From assembly GCA_032433595.1 (NCBI GenBank), contig JASWJB010000237.1:1-64000 (forward strand): a DNA stretch of 64,000 nucleotides, in the 5' to 3' direction. Made by a program: the position numbers and the translations under genes. This document shows positions 12,880 to 23,504 of this stretch, one piece after another. Position 1 is the stretch's first letter, and every line of letters starts with the position of its first letter. The stretch comes from Conoideocrella luteorostrata. Its lineage: Eukaryota; Ascomycota; Sordariomycetes; Hypocreales; Clavicipitaceae. The notes below the pieces were generated by a model. The model was not told the origin of the DNA, ran no database searches, and was given only the letters and a program-made list of their open reading frames with translations.

Positions 12880-13753
12880 AGCAATGGCAAAAGAGCAGAC
12901 TGCAAACCAAATTAGAGATGCCAACACCTCGCCAAAGGATCTTCTGTGTACTCCGTACCGAGTACAGTTCTTCAGACTTTCAGGTTTCAATCACCAGTTG
13001 TGTTTCGCAGATAAATACCCCTCCTCCCCCCCCGGCCCGACTTTTCATTTGCTTGAGTCCTCACCGAAAGAGCTGCGGGCTGGCAGCCCATCGTGTGCAC
13101 TGTGTGATTTGTTTGGATGAGCAGCTGCGCTGATGTAAATGGCGGTGGCTCTGGTCAGCTCCGCTGCAGGCCTCTGAGACACACAAGTGTACCTCGGGGA
13201 CGAACAAGCTGCGAGGGACGGCGGGGATCGAGTCGTCATCAAAACTGATCTCCGCGACCTGGACGGAACTCACAGACGAAGAAAGAAATCCCAGCTATGT
13301 TCTTCCCGCGCACGGAGGCTGGAGAAGAAGGCATGGCTCTAAAACATGGACTGTTGCTCCGGAGAACTTTTTTGGGGCAACTCCTCTGCTCCGTAGAATG
13401 GGCTGGATAGAAATACCAAAAAAGGGCTAATTTCGTCCATCGAACGACTGACTTTGCGGGCTAGTCCGGCGAGTATTCCACATGACTTACTCCGTATTCC
13501 GTAGAGACTTGAATTGGGTAGCCAGGTGGTCCCACCTCGCAGCCCAAGCCCAGCCCTCCGCGCCGGTACTCCGTACGTCTTGAATGAAATGTCTTGACAA
13601 GGGACGACAGCCTTGTTTTCATGCACATAGTCAGAAGATGTCAGTCGTGGTAATTTCTCCGCCAGAGAGCTAATCGTTCTTGTGTTGCACACACACGCGC
13701 GCTCACTCTCACAGACACACACCAGCATCCTTCAATCCTTGCTTATAACGAAA

Positions 13754-13760
13754 TATATAT
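13754..13760 (+). promoter_or_regulatory. Possible TATA element
   Basis: TATATAT about 145 bases before the ATG at 13905, followed by a CT-rich stretch as often seen near fungal transcription starts. Assigned by position and sequence only. Confidence 0.35.
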
Positions 13761-13904
13761 GGCTCTCTCGCCGCCTCCCCAAATTTCCCCGGCCTTCATT
13801 CAATCCATTTCTTCTCATTAGTTCACAACATACTACCATTTGATGCCAATAATTTCTAACCATTCATTTGTATCTGACCAAAATCTCTACTAATCACAGA
13901 CACA

Positions 13905-16099
13905 ATGGGTTCAATTGCTTTCCTATTGAATCCCGCAGACCCGGAAGAAGACGATGACCAGAGCTCGTTTTCAAACAGAACTTCTCAACATTGTCCTCCT
14001 GATGACAATCCACGAGTCGAGCCCAGTGTAGGTAATATACTAAACCAAGCTAATGATGGACGGTCTCCCACCCGAGCTCAGAAGAGGCGGCGACTTGAAG
14101 ACCAGCAACACAGTGTTCCTGCTTATCAAGAGCCCGGTGTTCCCGTGTATGAACAACCCAGTGTTCCTGTATACGAACAACCCGGTGTTCCTGTGTATGA
14201 GCAACCCGGTGTGCCTGTTTATGAACACCCAGATCAAGTCACGCCACAACAGAGGGAACGCAATGAAGCCTTTGAACCTGCACCGTGGGAAACAGCACCA
14301 TGGCTCGAGTCCGATATTTGGACGACGCACTCATGCATTAGATGTGTCATGCTGAACCTCACCGTACGTCGCTTCGAAACCGGCTTTTAAAACAGCCTAT
14401 TCGCTGACTCAAACCCTCTCAGTGTCTTCCTGACCGCCGTAATGGACAAGGCGAGTGCCTGCAGTGCACGCAGCACAACTCCTCCGGAGATGGGAAGCCT
14501 CAAAATGTCCTCTGCTACAGGGGCGATTTGAACAGAGCCCGCTTCTTTCGTGGAGATGGACTCGATCTCACCCAGAATTCCACCGGAAAAGTGGGAGACA
14601 TTGACGCGGCAAACTGGATAAACTGTGACAGACGAAAGCTTGACATCTCATTCGGTATCAGCCCGCCCTTCAGAGTCGACGTGGTGCGTTATCAGCCCAC
14701 GCCTGTTCACGGCACCCCCCAGTACTACGTAGCGGCTGAAGTGGCGCACAAAATGAGAAAACGTACGACTCTGGCACCATACTGTTTGGTCAACGTTAAG
14801 GACACTGCGGCGAAGTTTGAGAAGTATATTATTGACAATGCGATTCTCGCATATTTGAGGGCCAACGCGAAACACCAGAATCCGCGCGACACGCCCACAG
14901 AAAAGTATGTCATAAGTCAAACCTACATCGAAGCAGGGAAATACTATCTTGACAGGGATGTAAGTGTTGAAACTGCTTGACGTAAGACGAACAGGTGTCG
15001 GCTGGAGGTACTCCTGACTTGTGGGACTCTGTCGGTGCTAAGCTTTGCGGTTTTGTTTTATTTTTATTTAATTTTTTTCGTATTTGGCGGCGCATCACTG
15101 ATAACGTCTCTAGCAAGAGGGTGTCTACTCATCCGACACGCTCCCAGACGAGCAGAAGCTGCTCCGCAGCCTCTTCACGTTCTGGCTAGCCATGCGTAAG
15201 TATTTCCTTGCTCTCTCCCGAGCATGCTATCCCGCCAGCCGTTAATGCTTTCAAGGACACACCGCTCTGCGTACTGCGTACATATACAGCGGAGACACTC
15301 ATGACATGAATCTTGAATACGAAGAACGAAATTATCCCAACCAGGGCCGTTACGAGGCTCCTCAAATGGTCGTTGACCAGCTGGACAGTATCAACCACAC
15401 GGACATCCTCAGGAAATACAACCGGATTGTCCTCGAACATGTGCACGGTTGTATGAAGCATCACAAGCGTCAGTACTGGTGGGTCATATACATTACTGTG
15501 TTAATACTCTTGCATGAAGCAAGTTGGGCTGCGGACAAAGTACGTTCTCTTATTGGGTTCATGCACCTCACCTCACACCTTGCACCTCAGGGGACGTTTT
15601 TTTTTTTTCTTTTCTAAATGAGCTTCTGCTTAGTTCCGGACCTCTCTCCCCGAATTTATCAAGGAATTGGAACATGGATGCAACAGTATCCTTGCCCACT
15701 GGCACTACTACAACTTGGGTGAATGGCCTCTCCCGGCGTATCCGGGGGCGCGACACAAGTTTTTCATGTCGGATACTTCATCAACACAGCACCAATTGGT
15801 CATGGACGCATTGACAATCAAACGATTTCGGGCCCTAAAAGTCGAAGCAAAACTCAATAACTCTGGTAAGTAGTGCAAAAAAACGCCCACCATTGCCTGA
15901 ACCTGACGATCTAACGATTTTGGCAGTGGGTACCCTGTTGGCTAAAGCTGACCGTGAGGAGGCGAGGCTATATAGCCAATTGACAATGTATGACGCGCAG
16001 GACCGGGGTCATCCTTGGTATTGGGTCGACCAAATGTTTGACAGGAGGTGGAGGCCTCGCCATGTAGAAGCAGGCACGCACACGGGAATGTTGCAATGA
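13905..16099 (+). CDS. Uncharacterised protein with Zn2Cys6-like cluster and octapeptide repeat
   Basis: Six exons (13905-14363, 14423-14959, 15114-15195, 15256-15539, 15634-15865, 15927-16099) keep one frame and give 588 residues. Residues 58-64 carry a basic patch (AQKRRRL) suggesting nuclear entry. Residues 71-110 are five copies of an octapeptide close to VPVYEQPG. Six cysteines (C144, C147, C154, C165, C168, C184) are spaced CX2CX6CX10CX2CX15C. This resembles the fungal Zn(II)2Cys6 cluster except for the long last loop; intron 1 falls inside the motif. The remaining ~400 residues show no domain I can name; one hydrophobic stretch (WWVIYITVLILL) is too isolated to call a membrane segment. 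DNA binding is plausible but unproven. All splice sites match consensus and no stop interrupts the model. Flanking DNA is gene-poor and rich in TACTCCGTA motifs. Confidence 0.78.
14115..14234 (+). repeat. Coding 24-bp minisatellite, five units
   Basis: Five head-to-tail 24-base units encode VPAYQEPG, VPVYEQPS, VPVYEQPG, VPVYEQPG and VPVYEHPD inside exon 1 of the gene at 13905. The unit length is a multiple of three, so copy-number changes keep the frame. Confidence 0.92.
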
Positions 16100-17172
16100 G
16101 AGACGTAAATGTGGGATTCGAAAACCGCCGGTATTCTAGAGTGAGACGGGAAACACGAAAAAGCGGAATGGTAGCAAATGTGGCCGATTGGCTCACATAG
16201 CTTTGTCCCGTTTATTATGCATAGAGGTCATCATTTTTTTTTTCCTCATTTGGGTTAGGGCAGGCTGGGACAGGCTGGCGTTTTTGACAATTTATTCCAC
16301 GGGACAGACTGAGTATCCAGGTGGCGAGGTCATTCAGGATACAGCAGAGGAAGCAGCGTGGAATCAGGTGGGACATGATACAATGAGAGTGTTCATGGTG
16401 TCGAGACATGATGGCGGTCACTATTCATGTTTGTGTTACAACCTTTAACATCCGTCTTGACAGAAGATCTCTTGCATCTGCACGAGTGAGGCGTTGTAGC
16501 GTTTTATTTCGTGCGTCATTCGCCGCTGAGTAGCAAACTGGGTTTGCTAAGAAGTACGGAGTACTCCGTAGTGCATTGATTTTGGGCCGCCACTGCTCCA
16601 TACTCCTCCGTACGGAGTACTTATGCTCGGAAATACCGTAGGCCCACTGTATACTGGGGCTGTTCTTGCTGCGTCGCCTTAACGCTCCTTCACTGCGTCT
16701 ATCCCCGAGTTACACGCTGTAGCGTTTCCTTACTTCCCAGCCTCCTAGGCACTGCGGGTTCTCCCCCGGTCAAGTATTTTGTTTGTGCGCAAGCCAGGGC
16801 TTGCTCGTTTCGAACTTCCAGACCTCATCATTCGGATGTTTGTTCAAGATCACGCGTTAATATCATTAATTTGCAATAACCTGGGGATACCTTGGATCAA
16901 TGGCCTGCTCCTACTGCATGAGAAGACGAGTTCACTAATCTTGCCTTTTCCTTAGCGCATCATGTTTTTTCCGGCGGCGACATTTTCCACAATCTTAGCC
17001 CATGTCCTTGGATTCCGAGAGGCTTCAAGGTACTTAATTGTCGCCAATTTTCTATAATACGAAAAGTCCATATGCCCCTGCACTTACAGATCGCGTCTCC
17101 AACCAAAACGTGCAGAGTGGGCATCGGCCGACATGGTCTTCTCTGCAAGAAACCCCTTGGGTCTGAAACACA
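16100..17172. other. Intergenic stretch with a motif cluster
   Basis: No gene seen. A perfect 16-bp palindrome (TACGGAGTACTCCGTA) sits at 16555-16570 and another motif copy at 16611-16619 within a palindromic ctccgtacggag. Confidence 0.55.
16555..16619. repeat. Cluster of three TACGGAGTA motifs including a perfect palindrome
   Basis: TACGGAGTA at 16555 overlaps TACTCCGTA at 16562 to make a 16-bp perfect palindrome. A third copy at 16611 overlaps a 12-bp palindrome (16606-16617). This is the densest of the motif sites in the window. Confidence 0.85.
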
Positions 17173-17525
17173 AACAACATCGTCAACCCCTCCGAGCTTC
17201 GTCAAGATGTCGATAAGAATTTAGACCACGAGGACAACTTCGTTGATGTCGTGCCGGATCTCGTGACAACGTTAGAGACAGTCTATCGCAAGTGCAGTGA
17301 CGGCGATAAATCTACGTTTCAAAGAAGATGGACCGGATGGCCAGCAGTAGCGGCGAAAAGCAATGTGCTTGCTTGGTTCGTGAGTTCAACGATGCACAAC
17401 ATTACTATCACAAGACAGTTTGCGGCTGTGGTTCTTTAGCACCTACGACAAAGTCGCCGTCGATGAAAGTGCCAGGCCGGTTACCCCGTACATTGCAGGG
17501 GTTATTCTTGGAAGCTGATCCATAA
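17173..17525 (+). pseudogene. Unnamed coding relic
   Basis: Two adjoining frames read like protein. The first runs NNIVNPSELRQDVDKNLDH...VTTLETVYRKCSDGDKSTF (17173 to about 17345). The second continues in another frame with KMDRMASSSGEKQCACLV...YYHKTVCGCGS and stops before 17526. Both are acidic/Cys-containing and unlike random translation, but I do not recognise the family. A single-base frameshift between them would join the pieces, so a decayed gene is more likely than a live one. No start codon or splice sites could be set. Confidence 0.35.
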
Positions 17526-17710
17526 ATTAACGACCCACGTTGCTCTACTAATTAACGTAGAACTTTGTATCGAGGACGACTAATCCTGGCATAAGGCTGA
17601 CATCCGTCAAGGTTCGTGCTTGCGCTCTTAACTATTTTCGCAATGGCAATTTTGTTGAGGGATATGACAGGTAGAACTACACTGATACTGGACATTTGGG
17701 ATTACTCTAG

Positions 17711-17940
17711 ACGGGTCAAGTATCCGGTGAACGAAATGTCATTGAAGCTACCAAGAAGTGCTTTACCCCGTTCTATCAGCCTCTCGTACCGTGGTTTAAC
17801 AGTTTTGTTCCCCAATGGCATATGGCGGAAAAGTGGACAAACAACTATATTCGCGAATGAAGGACATAATTCGCGGAAGCCCAGACAGACTTGTGAAGGT
17901 CGAGCAAGTCGGTGCGACTGGCGAATGCCTATTTTGTTGA
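17711..17940 (+). pseudogene. Unnamed coding relic, aromatic-rich
   Basis: One frame from 17711 reads VIEATKKCFTPFYQPLVPW then FNSFVPQWHMAEKWTNNYIRE before a TGA. The next frame carries on with MKDIIRGSPDRLVKVEQVG and ends CLFC plus a stop. The composition is clearly protein-like and the frame switch looks like one indel. It may belong to the same decayed gene as 17173-17525. Family not recognised. Confidence 0.35.
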
Positions 17941-19708
17941 CCCATACATAGAACACACCAACAACACGTGTGCTGGTGGTGTCCAACATACGACGGGCAG
18001 TGCAACTTCACTTTAAGAGTCAATCAGCATTCTGAGATCAGATAGTCTAGCTATTCCGTTGGCGACGGGACAAGGATCCTCAGACAAGCAACGATACATA
18101 CATATCATATTTGTGGGTAAGCTTCACGTACTCAGCAAAAATGGAAAGGTCGCATCCTAGTCATCGTGTCGCCAAGAGGGACGGTCCACAACCTTCGCCC
18201 TTTCCCTTCCAAAAGCACTCACCGTGGAACAAAAGTTCGAATGGGCTCACAAAAAGCGTTTGTCACTACGCAAGCGGAACAAATCTGCATTCATAGAAGG
18301 ACACGGAGCTATTGCAAAATCGAAAACATGCTTCTTGAGGAAATAAAAGCAACAGCGAATTCGGTGTACACAAGGAAAGACTTACCTATGTTTCAAGTTT
18401 TTTCGTTTGTCCCTCATGGACTTACATTATAATCAAAAAACACAATAAATGCCGGCTGTGCCCTGCCGGAGAACATTGACCAACAATACCCGGTCACAGT
18501 AATGGGCTTGCGATTGCGCGTTGTGTGGCAGCGTGCGGCGGTGTGCGGCGGCGAATCCCACGCTCACCCAAAAAAAAGAAAAGAAAAAAAACCAACTACA
18601 ATCCACAATTCATCCCGAGCAAGTGGCACAACTTGACACACCCTCTTCACGCCAGTAGGTATGGCACACTTCGCCAGCTAATTAGTATAGCTGCTATTGT
18701 GATCCGAGAAGGATGATGGCTAAGCAGGATGCTAAGCCCACTGCCACTGCCACCCCGGCCAAGATGAAAAGGCTTGCCAAGGGTATTGAGAATAAGGCTA
18801 AGATGGAAGAGCGACCAATCCCAAGCCACCGAAAAAAGTTGAGAAGGTAGTGGACGAAGCCTGCTCGCTCTCCTAGATAGAAACAATAAAGCAGTTTTCT
18901 CGTGCCCAGTATTTACCTGCAATACTTTACGGATGATATGAGCCAGCCAATATGACCCAACCGCAAAAAGTCGGTTAACTACTAAATGATGTCCAGGATC
19001 GGAGGCCCAGAACCAACAAGGAGCAGTTACAACAACACGCGGAAATACCGAGTGGATAAAAAGCATTTAAAGATACTAGTCAACAACACTGGACCGGAGT
19101 TGGCGGTTGTTGGAGGGTGAGGTTTGGCCAGAGAACGACGTCTGGCCATATTGAGCACGTAGCGGCTAGCTAGTGAGGAGTTCTAGCCGTTGGTGGCGCA
19201 ACAAATTAATATAAACACATTTAATAAAAAATGAAAAATAAAAGACAGAATCTGCGCCAGTTATTGCATTTGAGCCTGCATTTTCTCTCTGTCCTATAGG
19301 CGAGTATTATCTAGTTAGTCGTACTTGCAGAAACGAACGATTGTCATAATGTTAGGAGTTTTCACGACTTTTTCAACGCCTTGGCCATCACCTTCTGAGG
19401 CGGGAAAATCCATGCGCACCGACAGGAATCTGACTGCCGTTTCGACCTCTGAAGTTGAAAATTCTTGGTCGAGTTCAGAGTTATAATGCGTTCACGGATC
19501 TCTACACCGGGTCGGCGTATGGAAGAAAGGTATATTTGTTAGAACATCTATTATACAGACCGTCGATCCCAGCAGCAGAACGGTAATATGCCCCCATCTA
19601 AACTTAAATTGCCTTGTGTGTCTGATTTCTTGTTTTATATATCTCAGATTAAAAAAGGTCCATTGACATCTGAAACCGAATATATTAGTTTAAGATGAGG
19701 CCCTGAGT
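17941..19708. other. Intergenic or decayed sequence
   Basis: No intact gene. Basic, stop-interrupted frames around 18120-18350 may be a further part of the upstream relic. An A-rich tract lies near 18567-18592. The rest shows nothing recognisable. Confidence 0.4.
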
Positions 19709-20545
19709 CTACATACACTGCTTGTTTCCAAACCTTGAGATAAAGGCACCCCGGAACCCACCCTCGATACTGGCCTTCTCCTAGGCTGGCTTGACATGTC
19801 GGATGGATTCTCCCGGAGTTATTGGGCCATTGAAATGAGGCGCGTGTGCTGTGAGCTTACCTATGAATCCCGTTAAGCCCCAGATCTCTTCTGCAGTGGC
19901 TGGAGTCACACACTAATAAACGATACGAGGCTGCAACCTTGAACGCAGGAAGGGATACCTAACATCCGTGTAGCGGCCCACCTCTATCACATCTGGGCTG
20001 ATACTCACGAAAAGCATACCATCTTTCTTGTACTGCACGTTGGACTTACTAAAATGACATTCATGGTCGCCTTGGAGGTGGCGTATACAGCATCGACATC
20101 AATCTCGCAATCGTTGATCAATTCGAGGTCGGCCAGACCCGTAGAGATGTTAATGTCTTTATTGACCTTGCCCTCCAGGACAAGAGGGAGGAAGAGGTCG
20201 AAGAGATGGATGTTGCCGACAGTATTGGTATGCAATAGCTGCGATGAAAAACAGCCTCGACTTCCTCGACCTTATCGCTCCTGTTGGAGAACATATAGCA
20301 TTAACCACAGGCCAGTCCAGACAGTAGCCAGAGGAAAGGAGAAGGAGACTTACAATGCGCCGAGTAGTCGATGCCACGTTCACCAACGACCTCGGCCGTT
20401 TCGTCAGCGTCCTGCTTCAGGGCGGCATACTGGGTGAGGTCTGCATGATGGATGTTTACATTGGGACGGTCGCCCAGCTCTACTGCTGTCTTTCTTCTCA
20501 GTCGCAGCTTTGTCGCGGACCACACCAACAACCAAGTTCGTCTAG
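19709..20545 (-). pseudogene. Broken short-chain dehydrogenase/reductase
   Basis: Relic of a fungal SDR (NAD(P)-binding Rossmann) enzyme. Reading along the minus strand: VVGVVRDKAATEKK, then after a frameshift TAVELGDRPNVNIHHADLTQ, a possible intron start, then NTVGNIHLFDLFLPLVLEGK, ISTGLADLEL, and VYATSKATMNVIL, which contains the YxxSK-like catalytic pair (Y and K three residues apart). The next part is in another frame (NVQYKKDGMLFVSISPDV), followed by PHFNGPITPGES, a TAG, and EKASIEGGF...FGNKQCM with a final stop at 19709-19711. At least two frameshifts and one internal stop rule out a working product. The N-terminal glycine-rich cofactor loop was not found, so the 5' end is missing or too diverged. 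Confidence 0.75.
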
Positions 20546-21990
20546 TCCGCGGATGTAATCATCTCCATCTAATTCCAGTAACTCCTCGTAACAGTTGTTA
20601 CAACGCATAGTACCATATTGTGCTGAGGTAACACGGAGATGACGACCGTTTGGTGCCAAGGCAAACAAGGTATTTTTTTCACCCGTCGAAACCGTACCCG
20701 CGAGGATGCGAAGAGACCAAAGCACCGAAATGCAGCGTTGCCATCAAGGCTCCTCTCCGGCGAGTGTTCCCCGATTCCCTTTGCTTTGTGATGGACCAGG
20801 CGCTGCAATTCTGGGGGAGGAGGTGGGCAAATAATCGATGTTCCCGACACGATATATATATACAACACCCACACTTCATGAATATGATTAGACACTTTCC
20901 ATCGCAAAACATAGTCTATCCATTCCCCGGCATAGGCAAGATTAGATATTAATATTAATTGTGTGTCAACTCACGTATGTGCCAAGCTCAGCGGCTTGGT
21001 TCTCGCCTGCATTCAGCCTGCACAATCATGGTGCATCTCTATTGCCGCTCAAAAGAATGTTCCATCATGGAGATGGTGCAGGGAGTGACGATCAAATATT
21101 TACAATCGATCTGCAGTGAACCTATTCCACACAGTAACTCCGAGCCCAAAGCAACCAAATCGGGCACAGCGGTGGCTCCGAACCACTGCTGCGGTACTGT
21201 AGATGCGTTCCGCACCCCAACAGCGGCACACCACTGAACATTCGTAGCAGTCAGAGCCTCGTCAGAAGCTCAATCACTGGGAAATGTCATGTCTGCCTTG
21301 TTCAGCCGGGAAAAGTCCCTACATCAATCACCCTACCGCCGCCAGCCACATCCGCCCAATGGGGTTTTCGGGGTTAACAACCAGACGCCAAGAATCCCGC
21401 TCTTTCACAAAATACCCTCCATCTGGCTTTCTAGGCATGCAGCCGAGAGACACCTGGTCATTACGGCTTTTAGTTCCGCGCATGATAAGATGAAGTTGTG
21501 GGGGATTGACCCCAAGTTCCAGAGAGTGGAGCGTAAAACGGATGTGTTGATGCAAGTTTGGGCTGTTTCTCTGACCTTATCATCGGCTTTACGTGTACTG
21601 TAATATACATATTCAATAGAAACGAAGCAAATCATGAAATATGCATTATCACGCTGTATGAAGGGTAGTGATTCATGGTCATATGTCGATTAGATTATGC
21701 GAATCAAAGTAGAAGCAAGTGATAGATAAATGCTGCACCTGTTTGGCCATTGAAAGTGCTTAAACCCTTTTCCGATTTTCGTCATGGTATCATCCAAATA
21801 ACCTGCTGGGACGTACCCATATTGGCTACCGCGAATCATAGCTCAAGTCCTCAACAGAGGAGCCAGTATATACTGTATATTCAACACAGCTGTCATCGTG
21901 TTCAGTCATGTCCCACGACTAGAAAGTAAAATGTAACAAAGGAGTATTAGAAAAAGTGACATTATGATGTTAGTAACATGGCTGAACGGC
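20546..21990. other. Intergenic region
   Basis: No gene supported. Short overlapping open frames on both strands have no family resemblance; a dinucleotide run (atatatata) lies near 20853. Confidence 0.5.
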
Positions 21991-23504
21991 TTAGCGACGA
22001 CGGCTGCCATCGGCTGAAGGTGTTCTGGTCTTTGCCAGCTCCGTTGTGCTGTCCGACTCAAAAGTCCTCGAACTCGTCGGTGATCTGAATTGGTTTCGAC
22101 GTCTTTGGGGGCTGCTGGTCTTGACCTCATTGTGCCGTCTGGTGCCAACATGCTCCGCCGCCGCTGAGGGTTTCTTCAGCTTCAAAGTGTGAAAAAAATC
22201 CAAGCAAGCCGACCATGAGGTTGTTGCGTAGATTACAGCGTTCCAAAATCCTTGCAGCGGAAGCACAAACGCGCTCAGAAACTCCAGGGGAATTGAAACG
22301 TCCCCCTTATGGACCAACGAATATACTCGGTTTGCACTGGAGGGGATCCACGTAATGAGGATGGCGGTGAAGAAGAGGATGGCGCACTTCGTGTATGACC
22401 AAGCCGCATTGTTCAGTTCGTGATTGCGTCGACGGGCGATGTTAGCGGTCCGTCGAGGGTTGATGGGTTGTGTAGAGGACTTTTGCTGGATTGCTGTGCT
22501 TTGCATTGGTTGGGTGGCTTCATCGTTGACATGCATGGTGTTTGGTTGAGACTCGGCGGTTATATGAACAGAGTAGACGCCGTTGGGACCTCTGGAGCTT
22601 GGACCGGCAACCATGTCTCGACGGTCGATGGGGTTGAGTCGGATTCCTCTCTCATCCGCTACCTCAGTTGTGACGGTCACTTCTGTAGTTTTGATAGTTG
22701 TAATAGCTTCGCCATTGACGGACAATGGGTCGGGGTCGGAGGAGTGGAAGTCTTGTAGCTGCTTGCGCTTCTCATATATGGTGCGGCCAGCTCGTAGGTA
22801 AATGAACATGGTAATGAAAATGATCACCCTGGAATCACAGCATTAGTGAGACTGCTTCTTCACCTTTCTTTGCCATTCATTGCTGTCCGGCCGGCATCAC
22901 TCACCAGACGGGACCGTAGAACATGACGATACGAAGAATATCCCATTCGTTGGAAATCCAACACCACAATGTAGCGTTCCCGTAAACACGCTTTCCTTCA
23001 CTGTTTTTGATGAAGAGGAAAGCAATGGCAGGAATGGCAGGGATACCGTAACAAGCGATTAAGTAAGGGACTTCCATTTTTCGCAGACGCTTAGAATCAA
23101 ATTTGAGGTAGAATGTCAAGTAAACATTGATGGCCATTGCCAATGTGAAAAACGCGTCCGCTGGCATGAAACTGGGTTGGAAAAAGTGTCAACAAGGGAC
23201 CTCAGCGGCGGCACATGGTCATTAATCAGCAAAGCAGAATAACATACAGTTGAATAATACAAGCTTGAAACTGGCAAGCCACTCCATTTAGTTGATTCAA
23301 GTAAGACCGTGACATCAGTGTCCCAACATTGGTCATCATATTGCCAAAAGAGGCGTAGAATACCAGTCGGTTGATTGGCTTATGAAAGGACCGTGAAGAA
23401 CAAAAAGTAATGATCGTGAAGAGACATCCCAGCAGTGACACCACGGAGCAGGCTCGTTCAATGGCGCTGATAGCCTCAAGCTGGCTGTCGGAAATGGTTG
23501 CCAT
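21991..23504 (-). CDS. Seven-transmembrane receptor, fungal cAMP-receptor-like (class V) GPCR
   Basis: Predicted plasma-membrane G-protein-coupled receptor of 453 residues from three exons (23504-23248, 23171-22905, 22828-21991). Helices can be read in order: VVSLLGCLFTIITFC; INRLVFYASFGNMMTNVG; QACIIQLFMPADAFFTLAMA (crossing intron 1); VPYLIACYGIPAIPAIAFLF; ILRIVMFYGPVWVIIFITMF (crossing intron 2); CAILFFTAILITWIPSSANR; and LEFLSAFVLPLQGFWNAVIY. The FWNAVIYATTSW end of helix 7 and the helix 2 region match cAMP-receptor-like GPCRs such as the Neurospora GPR-1/2/3 group. The third intracellular loop is long (about 160 residues), Ser/Thr/Arg-rich, and the tail is Ser/Arg-rich; both are typical sites for G-protein coupling and phosphorylation. 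Ligand unknown. The ATG complementary to 23502-23504 directly precedes helix 1. Confidence 0.88.

Larger units (their letters stand above)
11590..13904. other. Intergenic region with low-complexity tracts
   Basis: No gene is supported. Contents: a G+A-rich tract around 11920-12060, a run of 14 C at 12866-12879, TACTCCGTA motifs at 12949, 13488 and 13567, a CA/GT-rich stretch near 13690-13730, and the promoter of the following gene. Confidence 0.5.

Noticed and set aside
13905..20545. A biosynthetic gene cluster formed by the Zn2Cys6-like protein with the SDR and APH relics
   Set aside because: No polyketide synthase, peptide synthetase, terpene synthase or P450 is present, and two members are broken.
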